NCBI GenBank assembly: GCA_050301795.1 | Contig: JBNKZU010000033.1 | Location: 1 to 64,000 of the forward strand | DNA: 64,000 nucleotides | Source: JBNKZU01 sp050301795 | GTDB taxonomy: Bacteria > Pseudomonadota > Gammaproteobacteria > Thiohalomonadales > Thiohalomonadaceae | Direction of reading: 5' to 3' | Shown here: in pieces, positions 49,726 to 59,000 of the stretch | Layout of the letters: the number at the start of each line of letters is the position of its first letter | Numbering within the stretch: position 1 is the first letter of the stretch | The notes under the pieces: generated by a model | Seen by the model: only the letters and a program-made list of their open reading frames with translations | Told to the model about the DNA's origin: nothing | Database searches by the model: none | Program-made: the position numbers and the translations under genes

Positions 49726-49753
49726 TTGATTTCAAACGATCTTTGTGTATATT
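49726..49753 (+). promoter_or_regulatory. sigma-70 promoter of soeABC
   Basis: TTGATT (49726-49731) and TATATT (49748-49753) with a 16-base spacer match the sigma-70 consensus well (4-5 of 6 each). Transcription would start near 49760, 90 bases before the soeA start codon, with an intrinsic terminator between. Confidence 0.6.
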
Positions 49754-49787
49754 AGAACCCCCTGTTTTAGTAATATTCCTGAAGATG

Positions 49788-49821
49788 GCACAGCATTGTT
49801 TCAGTGCTGTGCTTTTCTTTT
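49788..49821 (+). terminator. terminator in the soeABC leader, candidate attenuator
   Basis: GCACAGCA (49788-49795) pairs perfectly with TGCTGTGC (49805-49812) around a 9-base loop, followed by TTTTCTTTT. It lies between the promoter at 49726-49753 and soeA at 49850. It would cut transcription before soeA unless read-through is allowed, so attenuation or a very short RNA is possible. Confidence 0.75.
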
Positions 49822-49849
49822 CTCTGTTGAAAAGATAGGTACATCAGAT

Positions 49850-52738
49850 ATGTCGCAATCACAAACCAGCAGTCGCATTGAGGTTAAAAACACTACATGC
49901 TACATGTGCGCCTGCCGCTGCGGAATCCGTGTCACCCTGCGTGATGGTGAGGTCCGCTATATTCAGGGGAATCCTGAGCACCCTATTAATAAAGGTGTGA
50001 TGTGCGCCAAAGGCGCATCCGGGATCATGAAGCAATACTCCCCTGCCCGTCTGACACAGCCATTAAAACGCAAGGCCAATGCTGAGCGCGGAGAGGCCAA
50101 GTTTGAGCCCATCAGTTGGGATGAAGCCTTCGATATTATGGAAGAGCGTCTCGGCAATATCCGAAAAACCGACCCAAGCAAACTTGCGCTTTTCACCGGA
50201 CGAGATCAGATGCAGGCACTGACCGGCATGTTTGCAAAACAGTTCGGCACGCCAAACTACGCTGCTCATGGCGGATTCTGCTCTGTAAATATGGCGGCGG
50301 GCATGATCTATACCATTGGTGGCTCTTTCTGGGAGTTCGGTGGCCCTGATCTGGAACGCGCCAAGCTCTTTATCATGATCGGCACCGCAGAGGATCATCA
50401 CTCCAATCCGATGAAGGTTGAGTTGTCCAAGTTTAAACGTAACGGTGGTCGTTTTATCTCAATTAACCCCGTTCGTACCGGTTATTCGGCCATTGCTGAT
50501 GAGTGGGTTCCCATTAAACCTGGAACAGATGGCGCACTCTTGCTCGCTTTTTGTAACGAAATTGTGAAGATGGGTCTATACGACCGCGAATTTCTGGTGC
50601 AATACACCAACGCCGCAGAGCTGGTAAACCTTGATCCCAAAAGCACTGAATACGGCATGTTTGTCCGTTTTGAGGTTCCCCCGGAAGAGGGATGCTTCGA
50701 TCCACAAAATAAACTGTGGTGGGATCGTGAGTTGGATAAACCAATCTCAACCCACACTCCCGGTGTTGATCCACGCCTGATGGGCGAATTCAAACTCTCT
50801 GATGGCACTCCGGTAAAACCTTCGTTCCAGTTACTCAAAGAGCGTCTGGAGCAATACACCCCTGAATGGGCATCAAACATCACCGGCATTCCAACGGAAA
50901 CCATTCGCCGTCTGGCTCATGAAATGGGCATCACCGCGCGTGATGAGAAGATTGAGCTTCCTATCGCCTGGACTGATGTCTGGGATAACGAACACTCAAC
51001 GGTGACCGGAAATCCGGTGGCATTTCATGCGATGCGTGGTCTGGCGGCTCACTCTAATGGCTTCCACTCCATTCGTGCGATGTCGATCCTGATGTCGATC
51101 CTCGGCACCATTGACCGCCCAGGTGGTTTCCGTCACAAGGCACCATTCCCTCGTCCGATTCCGCCATGCCCTAAAACACCAACAAGTTGGGATGATGTAC
51201 AACCTGAGACCCCATTAAATGGTATGCCTCTTGGATGGCCTGCTGATCCGGATGATCTGTTTGTCGATGATGATGGTAATCCGATCCGTATCGATAAGGG
51301 CTTCTCGTGGGAACATCCACTCTCTGTTCATGGTTTGATGCATAACGCCATCACCAACGCTTGGCGTGGCGATCCCTATAAAATCGACACCCTGTTCCTG
51401 TTCATGGCTAATATGGCGTGGAACTCAAGCATGAACACCCATGAGGTGCGCAAGATGCTTAACGACAAGGATGAGAACGGCGAGTACAAGATCCCGTTCA
51501 TCATTGTTGCCGATGCATTCCAGTCCGAGACCACCGCCTTTGCTGATCTGGTATTACCCGACACCACCTATCTCGAACGTCATGATTGTATGTCGATGTT
51601 GGATCGTCCGATCTCTGAATTTGATGGCCCTGTAGACTCCGTCCGTATTCCGGTACTGCCGCCGACAGGTGACTGCAAACCGTTCCAGGAGGTATTGATT
51701 GAGATGGGTTCTCGTCTTGGTCTCCCCGCTTTTGTCACCGACTCCGGCAAACGCAAATATCGGGACTATCCAGACTTTGTCGTCAATTTTGAGACTGCTC
51801 CTGGTTCAGGGATCGGCTTCCTTGGCGGTTGGCGCGGAGATGGTGGCCAAAAATCGATGAAGGGTGAGCCGAACCCCGATCAGTGGAAGATGTATGAGAA
51901 GAACAACTGTGTCTACCATCATAAGATGCCGAAGTCGTACCAATATATGCGTAACTGGAATCAGGGTTATCTACAGTGGGCACAAGCGCATGGTATGACC
52001 CGCTATGCCGAGCCAATCAATCTACATATCTACTCTGAGGTGTTACAGAAATTCCGACTTGCAGCACAGGGTAAAACAGATGGTAAACAGCCACCGGATC
52101 ATCTGCGCAAACGAGTAGAGAAGTACTTTGATCCGCTCCCGTTCTATTTTGAACCGTTGGAATCCCAGCTAACCGATAAGCATACCTATCCGTTAAACGC
52201 GATCACTCAGCGTCCAATGGCGATGTATCACTCATGGGATTCGCAGAATGCGTGGCTGCGTCAGATCCACACCTACAACTTCCTCTATATCCATCCAACA
52301 ACCGCACACTCACAAGGAATCGAAGATGGCGGCTGGATGTGGGTTGAATCGATGCATGGCAAGGTACGCTGTATGGCGCGCTACTCCGAAGCCTTGGAGC
52401 CAGGTACGGTCTGGACCTGGAATGCAATCGGTAAGGCCTCTGGTGCATGGAATCTCGATGACAAGGCCAACGAATCAAAACAGGGCTTCCTGCTCAACCA
52501 TGTTATTGGTGAAGAGCTACCACCCAATGAATCTGGTGAACATATCTCCAACTCCGATCCGGTCACTGGACAGGCGGGTTGGTATGACGTTCGAGTACGT
52601 GTTTATAAGGCTGACGACAGTGAGCCTCAAATGACCTGGCCGCAGTACGATACAATGCCGTCACTACCTGGCACACCTAAACGTCGACCTTGGCAGAACT
52701 ACTTTGCCGGTATCTTCACTAAAAAGGGAGAAAAGTAA
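49850..52738 (+). CDS. soeA: SoeA, molybdopterin subunit of cytoplasmic sulfite:quinone oxidoreductase
   Basis: Catalytic subunit of SoeABC, which oxidises sulfite directly to sulfate in the cytoplasm and passes electrons to quinone. The start at 49850 (MSQSQTSSRIE, 962 residues) is preferred; an in-frame extension begins within the promoter. A [4Fe-4S] site is formed by Cys17, Cys20, Cys24 and Cys52 (CYMCACRC...MCAKG). The DMSO-reductase-family bis-MGD fold follows (FTGRDQMQALTGMFAKQFG, GTAEDHHSNPMKVE). There is no Tat signal, which agrees with cytoplasmic SoeA rather than exported relatives. It overlaps soeB by one base. Confidence 0.92.
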   Translation: MSQSQTSSRIEVKNTTCYMCACRCGIRVTLRDGEVRYIQGNPEHPINKGVMCAKGASGIMKQYSPARLTQPLKRKANAERGEAKFEPISWDEAFDIMEERLGNIRKTDPSKLALFTGRDQMQALTGMFAKQFGTPNYAAHGGFCSVNMAAGMIYTIGGSFWEFGGPDLERAKLFIMIGTAEDHHSNPMKVELSKFKRNGGRFISINPVRTGYSAIADEWVPIKPGTDGALLLAFCNEIVKMGLYDREFLVQYTNAAELVNLDPKSTEYGMFVRFEVPPEEGCFDPQNKLWWDRELDKPISTHTPGVDPRLMGEFKLSDGTPVKPSFQLLKERLEQYTPEWASNITGIPTETIRRLAHEMGITARDEKIELPIAWTDVWDNEHSTVTGNPVAFHAMRGLAAHSNGFHSIRAMSILMSILGTIDRPGGFRHKAPFPRPIPPCPKTPTSWDDVQPETPLNGMPLGWPADPDDLFVDDDGNPIRIDKGFSWEHPLSVHGLMHNAITNAWRGDPYKIDTLFLFMANMAWNSSMNTHEVRKMLNDKDENGEYKIPFIIVADAFQSETTAFADLVLPDTTYLERHDCMSMLDRPISEFDGPVDSVRIPVLPPTGDCKPFQEVLIEMGSRLGLPAFVTDSGKRKYRDYPDFVVNFETAPGSGIGFLGGWRGDGGQKSMKGEPNPDQWKMYEKNNCVYHHKMPKSYQYMRNWNQGYLQWAQAHGMTRYAEPINLHIYSEVLQKFRLAAQGKTDGKQPPDHLRKRVEKYFDPLPFYFEPLESQLTDKHTYPLNAITQRPMAMYHSWDSQNAWLRQIHTYNFLYIHPTTAHSQGIEDGGWMWVESMHGKVRCMARYSEALEPGTVWTWNAIGKASGAWNLDDKANESKQGFLLNHVIGEELPPNESGEHISNSDPVTGQAGWYDVRVRVYKADDSEPQMTWPQYDTMPSLPGTPKRRPWQNYFAGIFTKKGEK

Positions 52739-53463
52739 TGACTCAACTTGCCCTAGTGATTGATCTTAACGTCTGTGTCGGCTGTCATGCCTGTGTCACG
52801 TCTTGTAAAGAGTGGAATACCTCTGGTCAGGCTGGCGCGATGTTTGATGATAATCCATACGACAAGGATCCAACCGGAACCTTCTTTAATCGTGTTCAAA
52901 CCTACGAGATTGGAGAGTTCCCTTGTACTGAAACCCTCCATTTTCCAAAAAGCTGCCTCCATTGTGAGGATGCACCTTGTGTCCCTGTTTGTCCGACAGG
53001 TGCCAGCTACAAACGCGAAGAGGATGGAATCGTTCTTGTCGATTACGATAAATGCATCGGCTGTAAATATTGTTCGTGGGCATGCCCTTACGGCGCCAGA
53101 GAGTTTGATGAACATCAAAAGGTGATGAAAAAATGCACCCTTTGTGTGGATCGTATTTATGACACCTCGCTACCTGAGTCTGAGCGAAAACCAGCTTGTG
53201 TACTCTCCTGCCCGACATCAGCACGACTCTTTGGAGATGTTCAAGATCCGCAATCTGAAGTCTCTATTGCGATTCGTGAAAACGGTGGCTATCAGTTAAT
53301 GCCTGAATGGGGCACCCAACCGGCAAACCACTATCTGCCACGTCGCAAGATTCGCAAAACGATCCTCAAAGAGGAGCTGGTACGCGAGGATAATCCATTG
53401 AATAAAGAGGATATCCGTCATGAAACCATCGACGATACAACCCTCGACGACTGGATGATGTAA
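52738..53463 (+). CDS. soeB: SoeB, iron-sulfur subunit of sulfite:quinone oxidoreductase
   Basis: Electron-transfer subunit of 241 residues with four [4Fe-4S] cluster motifs typical of DmsB/PsrB/SoeB: CVGCHACVTSCKEWN (about 12-26), CLHCEDAPCVPVCPTGA, CIGCKYCSWACPYGA and CTLCVDRIYD...CVLSCPTSAR. The start codon overlaps the soeA stop (TAATG). soeC follows after 13 bases. Confidence 0.94.
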   Translation: MTQLALVIDLNVCVGCHACVTSCKEWNTSGQAGAMFDDNPYDKDPTGTFFNRVQTYEIGEFPCTETLHFPKSCLHCEDAPCVPVCPTGASYKREEDGIVLVDYDKCIGCKYCSWACPYGAREFDEHQKVMKKCTLCVDRIYDTSLPESERKPACVLSCPTSARLFGDVQDPQSEVSIAIRENGGYQLMPEWGTQPANHYLPRRKIRKTILKEELVREDNPLNKEDIRHETIDDTTLDDWMM

Positions 53464-53476
53464 GGAGAATCACGAT

Positions 53477-54457
53477 ATGCATCCCGCTTTTTCTGTCATC
53501 TTTTTAACAACCCTTATCGGTGTCGGTCAGGGACTGTTTTTAGCCATTTATACCGGTCAAAGCTACTCGGCGGTACAGCTATTACCAGAGCAGGCCAACT
53601 CGTTTTACGCGCTTGGCACGCTGATCTCACTACTGTTTATGCTCGGCGGCCTCTTCGCTGCGGTTTTCCATCTTGGTAAACCCAGCTATATGTGGACCCG
53701 TGCCTGGCGTGGTGCCACAAGATGGCGTACTTCATGGCTCTCGCGTGAATTGATCGCTATCCCATTAACCATCGGTATGTTGTTTATCTATATGGTGTTC
53801 CACTTCTTTGGGTGGGATCTGAATATTCTTGATAGCGAGATCAAGGGACAACTCACACTGATTATCGGGGCGCTAACGACCGTTGTGGTTTTCGGGTTGT
53901 TCCTGTGCACGGCAATGATCTACGCCAGCATCCGTTTTCTGCGTGAATGGGCAACTCCGATCACTGTTATCAACTACATCCTGCTCGGTGGTGCATCTGG
54001 ATTCACACTCGCTACCGCGTATGCCCATGAGTACGGGCCTGAGTTGGTAAACTTTTATGGCGGTTGGGCGATCATTATCACCATCGCCTCGGCGATTAGT
54101 CGTGGCGCCTCATTGTGGCGCAATAGCCGAATTAAAGAGAAAATCACGATAAAAAGCGCGATTGGAGTTCGCCATACCAATATCCAACAAAAAGCGATGG
54201 GGATGATGGGCGGCTCCTTTAATACCCGTGAATACTTCCACGGTAAAAGCCGACAATTCCTGAAATCGATTAAATGGATCTTTCTCGTATTGGTCTTTCC
54301 GATACCGGTTTTATTGCTATCGATCGGAATTGAGTGGCACAACTTCTACATCCTGATAATGGCTTTTGTAGTGCAATATATCGGTTTGATGTTCGAGCGC
54401 TGGTTCTTTTTTGCTCAGGCAAACCATCCACAGAACATCTACTACCAAACGGTTTAG
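53477..54457 (+). CDS. soeC: SoeC, membrane anchor of sulfite:quinone oxidoreductase
   Basis: DmsC/NrfD-like quinone-binding subunit of 326 residues with about eight membrane segments, starting MHPAFSVIFLTTLIGVGQGLFLAIYTG. The loop WRTSWLSRELIAIPL is typical of DmsC/SoeC. A cytoplasmic loop (about 215-255) precedes the last spans, which end FERWFFFAQANHPQNIYYQ. It completes soeABC, 210 bases before sat. Confidence 0.92.
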   Translation: MHPAFSVIFLTTLIGVGQGLFLAIYTGQSYSAVQLLPEQANSFYALGTLISLLFMLGGLFAAVFHLGKPSYMWTRAWRGATRWRTSWLSRELIAIPLTIGMLFIYMVFHFFGWDLNILDSEIKGQLTLIIGALTTVVVFGLFLCTAMIYASIRFLREWATPITVINYILLGGASGFTLATAYAHEYGPELVNFYGGWAIIITIASAISRGASLWRNSRIKEKITIKSAIGVRHTNIQQKAMGMMGGSFNTREYFHGKSRQFLKSIKWIFLVLVFPIPVLLLSIGIEWHNFYILIMAFVVQYIGLMFERWFFFAQANHPQNIYYQTV

Positions 54458-54464
54458 CTCTCGC

Positions 54465-54496
54465 GATGCTGGTGTCAATAGTATGATGCCAGCATC
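54465..54496 (+). other. inverted repeat after soeC
   Basis: GATGCTGG (54465-54472) and CCAGCATC (54489-54496) are perfect inverted copies with a 16-base spacer, starting 8 bases after the soeC stop. No T tract follows. It could shield the soeABC 3' end or bind a regulator. Confidence 0.5.
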
Positions 54497-54562
54497 CACA
54501 CCTTACGTGGCTTTTTATCAAGTTATTAGTTCCCCTTTCCCACCTATCACACCCTATTATTT

Positions 54563-54607
54563 CCCCATGCAATTTGTAGTGATGTATAGTTGCGGGGCTA
54601 ATTTTTT
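54563..54607 (+). terminator. possible terminator between soeC and sat
   Basis: CCCC (54563-54566) plus GCAA (54569-54572) pair with TTGC (54590-54593) plus GGGG (54594-54597), an 8-pair stem with a 2-base bulge and a large loop. CTAATTTTTT follows. It lies about 60 bases before the sat start, so it may end soeABC transcripts or lie in the sat leader. Confidence 0.45.
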
Positions 54608-54667
54608 ATTCGGGAGCACCTGCTGGAGTTTCCGGGAGACCAAACTTATACCAAGGAGATCAAAAAT

Positions 54668-55855
54668 ATGATCAAACCTATCGGTTCTGACGAGCTTAAC
54701 CCGCTCTTCGTATACGATTCAGAGAAGCACCATGCATTAATGAAAGAGGCAGAGACTCTGCCATCGATCACCATCAGTTCACAAGCTGCGGGCAACGCGG
54801 TCATGATGGGCGCTGGCTACTTCAACCCGCTCAAAGGCTTCATGAATGTGGCCGATGCTATGGGTGCTGCTGAAAAGATGACCCTGACTGACGGCTCTTT
54901 CTTCCCAGTTCCTGTAATGTGTCTGGTAGAGAGTACTGATGCAATTGGTGATGCCAAGCGTATCGCTCTGCGTGACCCGAACATGGAAGGCAATCCTGTA
55001 CTGGCGATAATGGATGTTGCGGCTATCGAGACCGTCTCCGATGAGCAGATGGCTATCATGACCGATAAGGTCTACCGTACAGACGATATGGAGCATCCGG
55101 GCGTTGCTGCATTCAATACCCAGGGTCGTATCGCAATCTCTGGTGATATCCAGGTACTGCACTTTAGCTACTTCCAGGATGATTTCCCTGATACCTTCCG
55201 CACTGCGGTTGAGATTCGCAACGAGATCGCCGAACGTGGCTGGAAGCGTGTGGTTGCATTTCAGACCCGTAACCCGATGCATCTGGCTCACGAAGAGCTG
55301 TGCCACATGGCGATGGATCGTCTGGACTGTGATGGCCTGGTCATTCATATGCTACTCGGTAAACTCAAGCCAGGCGATATCCCGGCACCGGTTCGAGATG
55401 CAGCGATCCGCAAGATGGTTGAACTCTACTTCAAGCCCAACAGTGCAATGGTTACCGGCTACGGCTTCGATATGCTCTATGCCGGCCCTCGTGAAGCGGT
55501 ACTTCATGCCTACTTCCGTCAAAACATGGGTGCCACCCACTTCATCATCGGTCGTGACCATGCCGGTGTTGGTGACTACTACGGTGCATTTGATGCACAG
55601 ACCATCTTCCAGGAAGAGGTTCCCGAAGGCGCAATGGAGATCGAGATCTTCGAGGCCGACCACACCGCCTACTCGAAGAAACTGGACAAGGTTGTGATGA
55701 TGCGTGAAGCACCGGATCACACTAAAGAGGACTTTGTACTACTTTCAGGCACCAAGGTTCGTGAGATGCTTGGTAACGGCATTGCGCCACCAAAAGAGTT
55801 CTCCCGTCCTGAGGTTGCTCAAATCCTGATGGATTATTATCAAAGCCTGAACTAA
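54668..55855 (+). CDS. sat: Sat, dissimilatory ATP sulfurylase
   Basis: Converts APS and pyrophosphate into ATP and sulfate, conserving energy from sulfite oxidation. The 395-residue homo-oligomeric type has GNAVMMGAGYFNPLKGFM, the nucleotide-binding QTRNPMHLAHEELC (about 197-210), IGRDHAGVGDYYG (about 292-304) and the C-terminal LSGTKVREML. AAGGAG lies 10 bases before the ATG. Acting with AprBA encoded nearby, it belongs to the dissimilatory sulfur pathway, not assimilation. Confidence 0.97.
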   Translation: MIKPIGSDELNPLFVYDSEKHHALMKEAETLPSITISSQAAGNAVMMGAGYFNPLKGFMNVADAMGAAEKMTLTDGSFFPVPVMCLVESTDAIGDAKRIALRDPNMEGNPVLAIMDVAAIETVSDEQMAIMTDKVYRTDDMEHPGVAAFNTQGRIAISGDIQVLHFSYFQDDFPDTFRTAVEIRNEIAERGWKRVVAFQTRNPMHLAHEELCHMAMDRLDCDGLVIHMLLGKLKPGDIPAPVRDAAIRKMVELYFKPNSAMVTGYGFDMLYAGPREAVLHAYFRQNMGATHFIIGRDHAGVGDYYGAFDAQTIFQEEVPEGAMEIEIFEADHTAYSKKLDKVVMMREAPDHTKEDFVLLSGTKVREMLGNGIAPPKEFSRPEVAQILMDYYQSLN

Positions 55856-55878
55856 GACAAATAGCACTCTTCAGGCAT

Positions 55879-55904
55879 AAGGCACCTTCGGGTGCCTTTT
55901 TTTT
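55879..55904 (+). terminator. intrinsic terminator of sat
   Basis: AAGGCACC pairs with GGTGCCTT around a TTCG tetraloop (55887-55890), followed by eight T. It begins 24 bases after the sat stop. Confidence 0.96.
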
Positions 55905-56000
55905 ATTCCGAAATCTGGTTCATCAGCACCTCCTGGCAGAGAGCGCTCTCATTTATGTCAATTACGTGATCGGCAAATGAGATTTTGATGCTGATAATCC

Positions 56001-56027
56001 AAAAAAAAGCCCTCAATCAAGAGGGCT
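56001..56027 (-). terminator. intrinsic terminator of the first giant surface protein gene
   Basis: On the minus strand AGCCCTC (56027-56021) pairs with GAGGGCT (56014-56008) around a 6-base loop and is followed by eight T. It lies 15 bases beyond the stop at 56042. Confidence 0.92.
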
Positions 56028-56041
56028 AACACTTGTAGCGA

Positions 56042-59000
56042 TCATATCCTTGATCGTCTACTTTTGCGGAGACAAAAAAGTGTAAACATCAGTAACAGAA
56101 ACAGTGGTTCGGAGGCTCCTCCACCCGATGATCCTGAATTAGCTGGTGCGGGATTGGTTGGTGCGGGATTGGTTGGTGCGGGATTAGTTGGTGCGGGATT
56201 AGTTGGTGCGGGATTGGTTGGTGTGGGTTCAGTTGTTGCAATTGGAGTTGCCAAAGCAACCGGATCAACGATGACGCCATTTGCTACTCCGTCAGCATCA
56301 CCCGCACCGCCATCAACCAGGGTGATGGTTACGGTGCTGTTTACATAGTTGATCGTGGCGTGATCACTAAAATCGACATAGCCATCAGGCATTATCTTGT
56401 AGATTCTGGCACCACTTGGAATCTCACCGGAATAGGTGATGGTGACATTCCGGGTTTCACCCACATTTAAACCTTTCAGATGGAAGGCGATAACACCATG
56501 ATCAAAGGTTACATCGTTGGGCTTGTCTATCGTGCTAAGGCTGGCATCGTTTATTGCCAGTATCTGTGTATTACTTAGCATTGTACCGACTGGAGCCTTT
56601 ATGACAACCACATCACCACTATCAAGTATTGGTGTTGCCTCGGTTGCATCGGTAGGGCTGGTATCGATACCATCAGGGACACCATCACTGTCGCTGTCTT
56701 CCCAGACATCACCAACATGAATGGTGAAGGATTTGATATCAATACTGCCATCAGTACTTAGCGCACCAACATTAATCACATGGCTGGTAGCTGTTTCATA
56801 ATCCAGTGAGCCCGCCAGTGTCACCACACCTGTTACGGCATCAATCGTAAAGAGCCCATTGGCATCAGTATCAAGGAAATACTCCTCCATGAGATTTCCA
56901 ACGCTCGCATCACCATCAAAACCAGAGGCGGTAACACCTACAGGGGTTCCAATCATCGCGTCCTCTGAGACCCATTCTGCATTGCTATCACTATCTGAAA
57001 GCACAACCGGATTGTCATTGACATCCGTAATATTCACTGTGATTGGGAAGCTCGTACTACTACCATCGCTACTGGTAGCGGTGATCTCATAGCTATAGCT
57101 GGTCGCTGTTTCATAATCGAATACACCAATGAAATGAACCTGCCCCAGTGTTGGATCTGGAATAGCGAAGAGACCATCAGGATTGTAAGTCAGGCTGTAG
57201 CTGATGGTTGTGCCCACATCTGCATCGATTGCTGTCAATCGCCCAATGGTACCTGTGGAGATATCCTCTTGTTCCGAAGTAGACAGCGAATTAAATAACA
57301 TTGTTACCGGGTTGTCGTTAAGGTTGTTGATATTTACAACCAGCGAACTGCTGGTGATGGCAATACCATCTGTTACCTCAACCGTTAATGTATGTGAAGT
57401 TGCACTCTCATAATCAAGTGTACCTGCAACCGTTATAGCTCCTGTTGCACTGTCAATTGCAAACAATCCTCCTGTGTTTCCTGCGCTAATGCTGTAACTG
57501 AGTACATCTCCATCTGCATCGGTCGCACTCAATGTAGACAACAGTGTTCCAGTTTGTGCATTCTCATCAACCGTAACTGCCTGAGGTGGTGTTAGTACAG
57601 GAGCATTATTCTCGTTATCCATAATGGTTATGGTCATTGAACTGGTCGTTCCTGTTACAGCATACACCGGCGTACCAAGATTCAATGTCATGGATTCGCT
57701 ACCCTCAAACAGGGTATCGTCAATCAAGGTGATATCGATAACTCCGCTAGTATTGCCCGCCTTAATGACCAGAGGTGACGCAGTAACAGTGTAATCCGCG
57801 CCAACGCTTGTCGTGATGTCGGTCAGGCTGAAAGGGATGGTTATGTCGTATGTTGATGTGCTGCTTAATTGCACCGTTATACTCTGCACCCCAGCACCTT
57901 CGGATACCTGATTATCGGGTGTACTGTATTCAACCAGATTAACCTCAGGCACCTGATCCATAATAGCCAGTCCATATCCTGCCGAGATAGTCCTGGTTCC
58001 AACAGACAGGGTATTTTCCTTAAGAATGGTTATGGGTGTTGGATGGATAGTGACCGATTTATTGATGGTCGTCAGATCAGACGTTGTTATATAGCTCCCT
58101 TCTTTAAAGGCGAGCCACTCACTATTATTCCAGTGTAAGGTTCTGCCTTTTAATGAAGGACCAAGAGGATCTACCGTCCAGTTTATGCCATCGGTTGAGG
58201 AATAGACCTGTGTTTTACAATCCAGCAGGATTTTAGTATCTGATGAGGCGAGCGACCCGGAATAGGTGACCATATTCGGACATCTGTATGCACTCCAGTT
58301 GAGGCCATCGCTACTAAGCGCGTAATTACCGCTACCCGATATTACAAACTTGGAGATTGCAGGTGACCATATCGCATTTCCTGCTATGAATGATGGTGGG
58401 GTAACCGATGGTATCCATGTCACCCCATCAGCACTTGTTTCCAGTGCAGCACCTGCTGCCAGAAAAACACCCGCTGTACTGCTGTATACCAAACGATTAG
58501 GGGCATTGCTTAATGTAGCCCCCTGATTATTCCAGGTGAGGCCCGCATCATCACTGGTAAAGGTATTGGCATCATAGGTCATGACCCATCTACCGCTACT
58601 GCTTACCGCTACACCACGGCCGTATCCTGTATTACCCGAAATATTGATTTCGCTCCAGGTATCACCATTATCCGTACTACGCAGTGGTATACCGATCTGA
58701 GGTTGAGCAATCATCACCCCGTTTTGTTCTGCCAAACCGGAGAAGACAGAAAGAAGTCCGCTTGTTTGCGCAAGAGTGGGAAGTGTTTTACCTGTTGCCA
58801 TCTGGTTGAATTTACCAACCATAAGATAATCAGCATTGATCTTTTCAAGTGCGTAATAGTTTCCATTTAAAAAGATCTGATTCCAGCTACCAGGCAGGCC
58901 ATAGCTAATAACCTCATTGCCATTAAAGCTGTTATCCAGGCCGAGAATAATGTATTGAGAACCATCCCAGTAAACTCTACTGAAATAGATTGCCGGGCTT

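Noticed and set aside
55104..55697. Long plus-strand frame inside sat
   Set aside because: A +1 shadow of sat with Arg/Ser/Pro-rich nonsense composition.
56145..56234. CRISPR-like regular repeats
   Set aside because: The 15-base units are contiguous with no spacers and lie in frame in a coding sequence.
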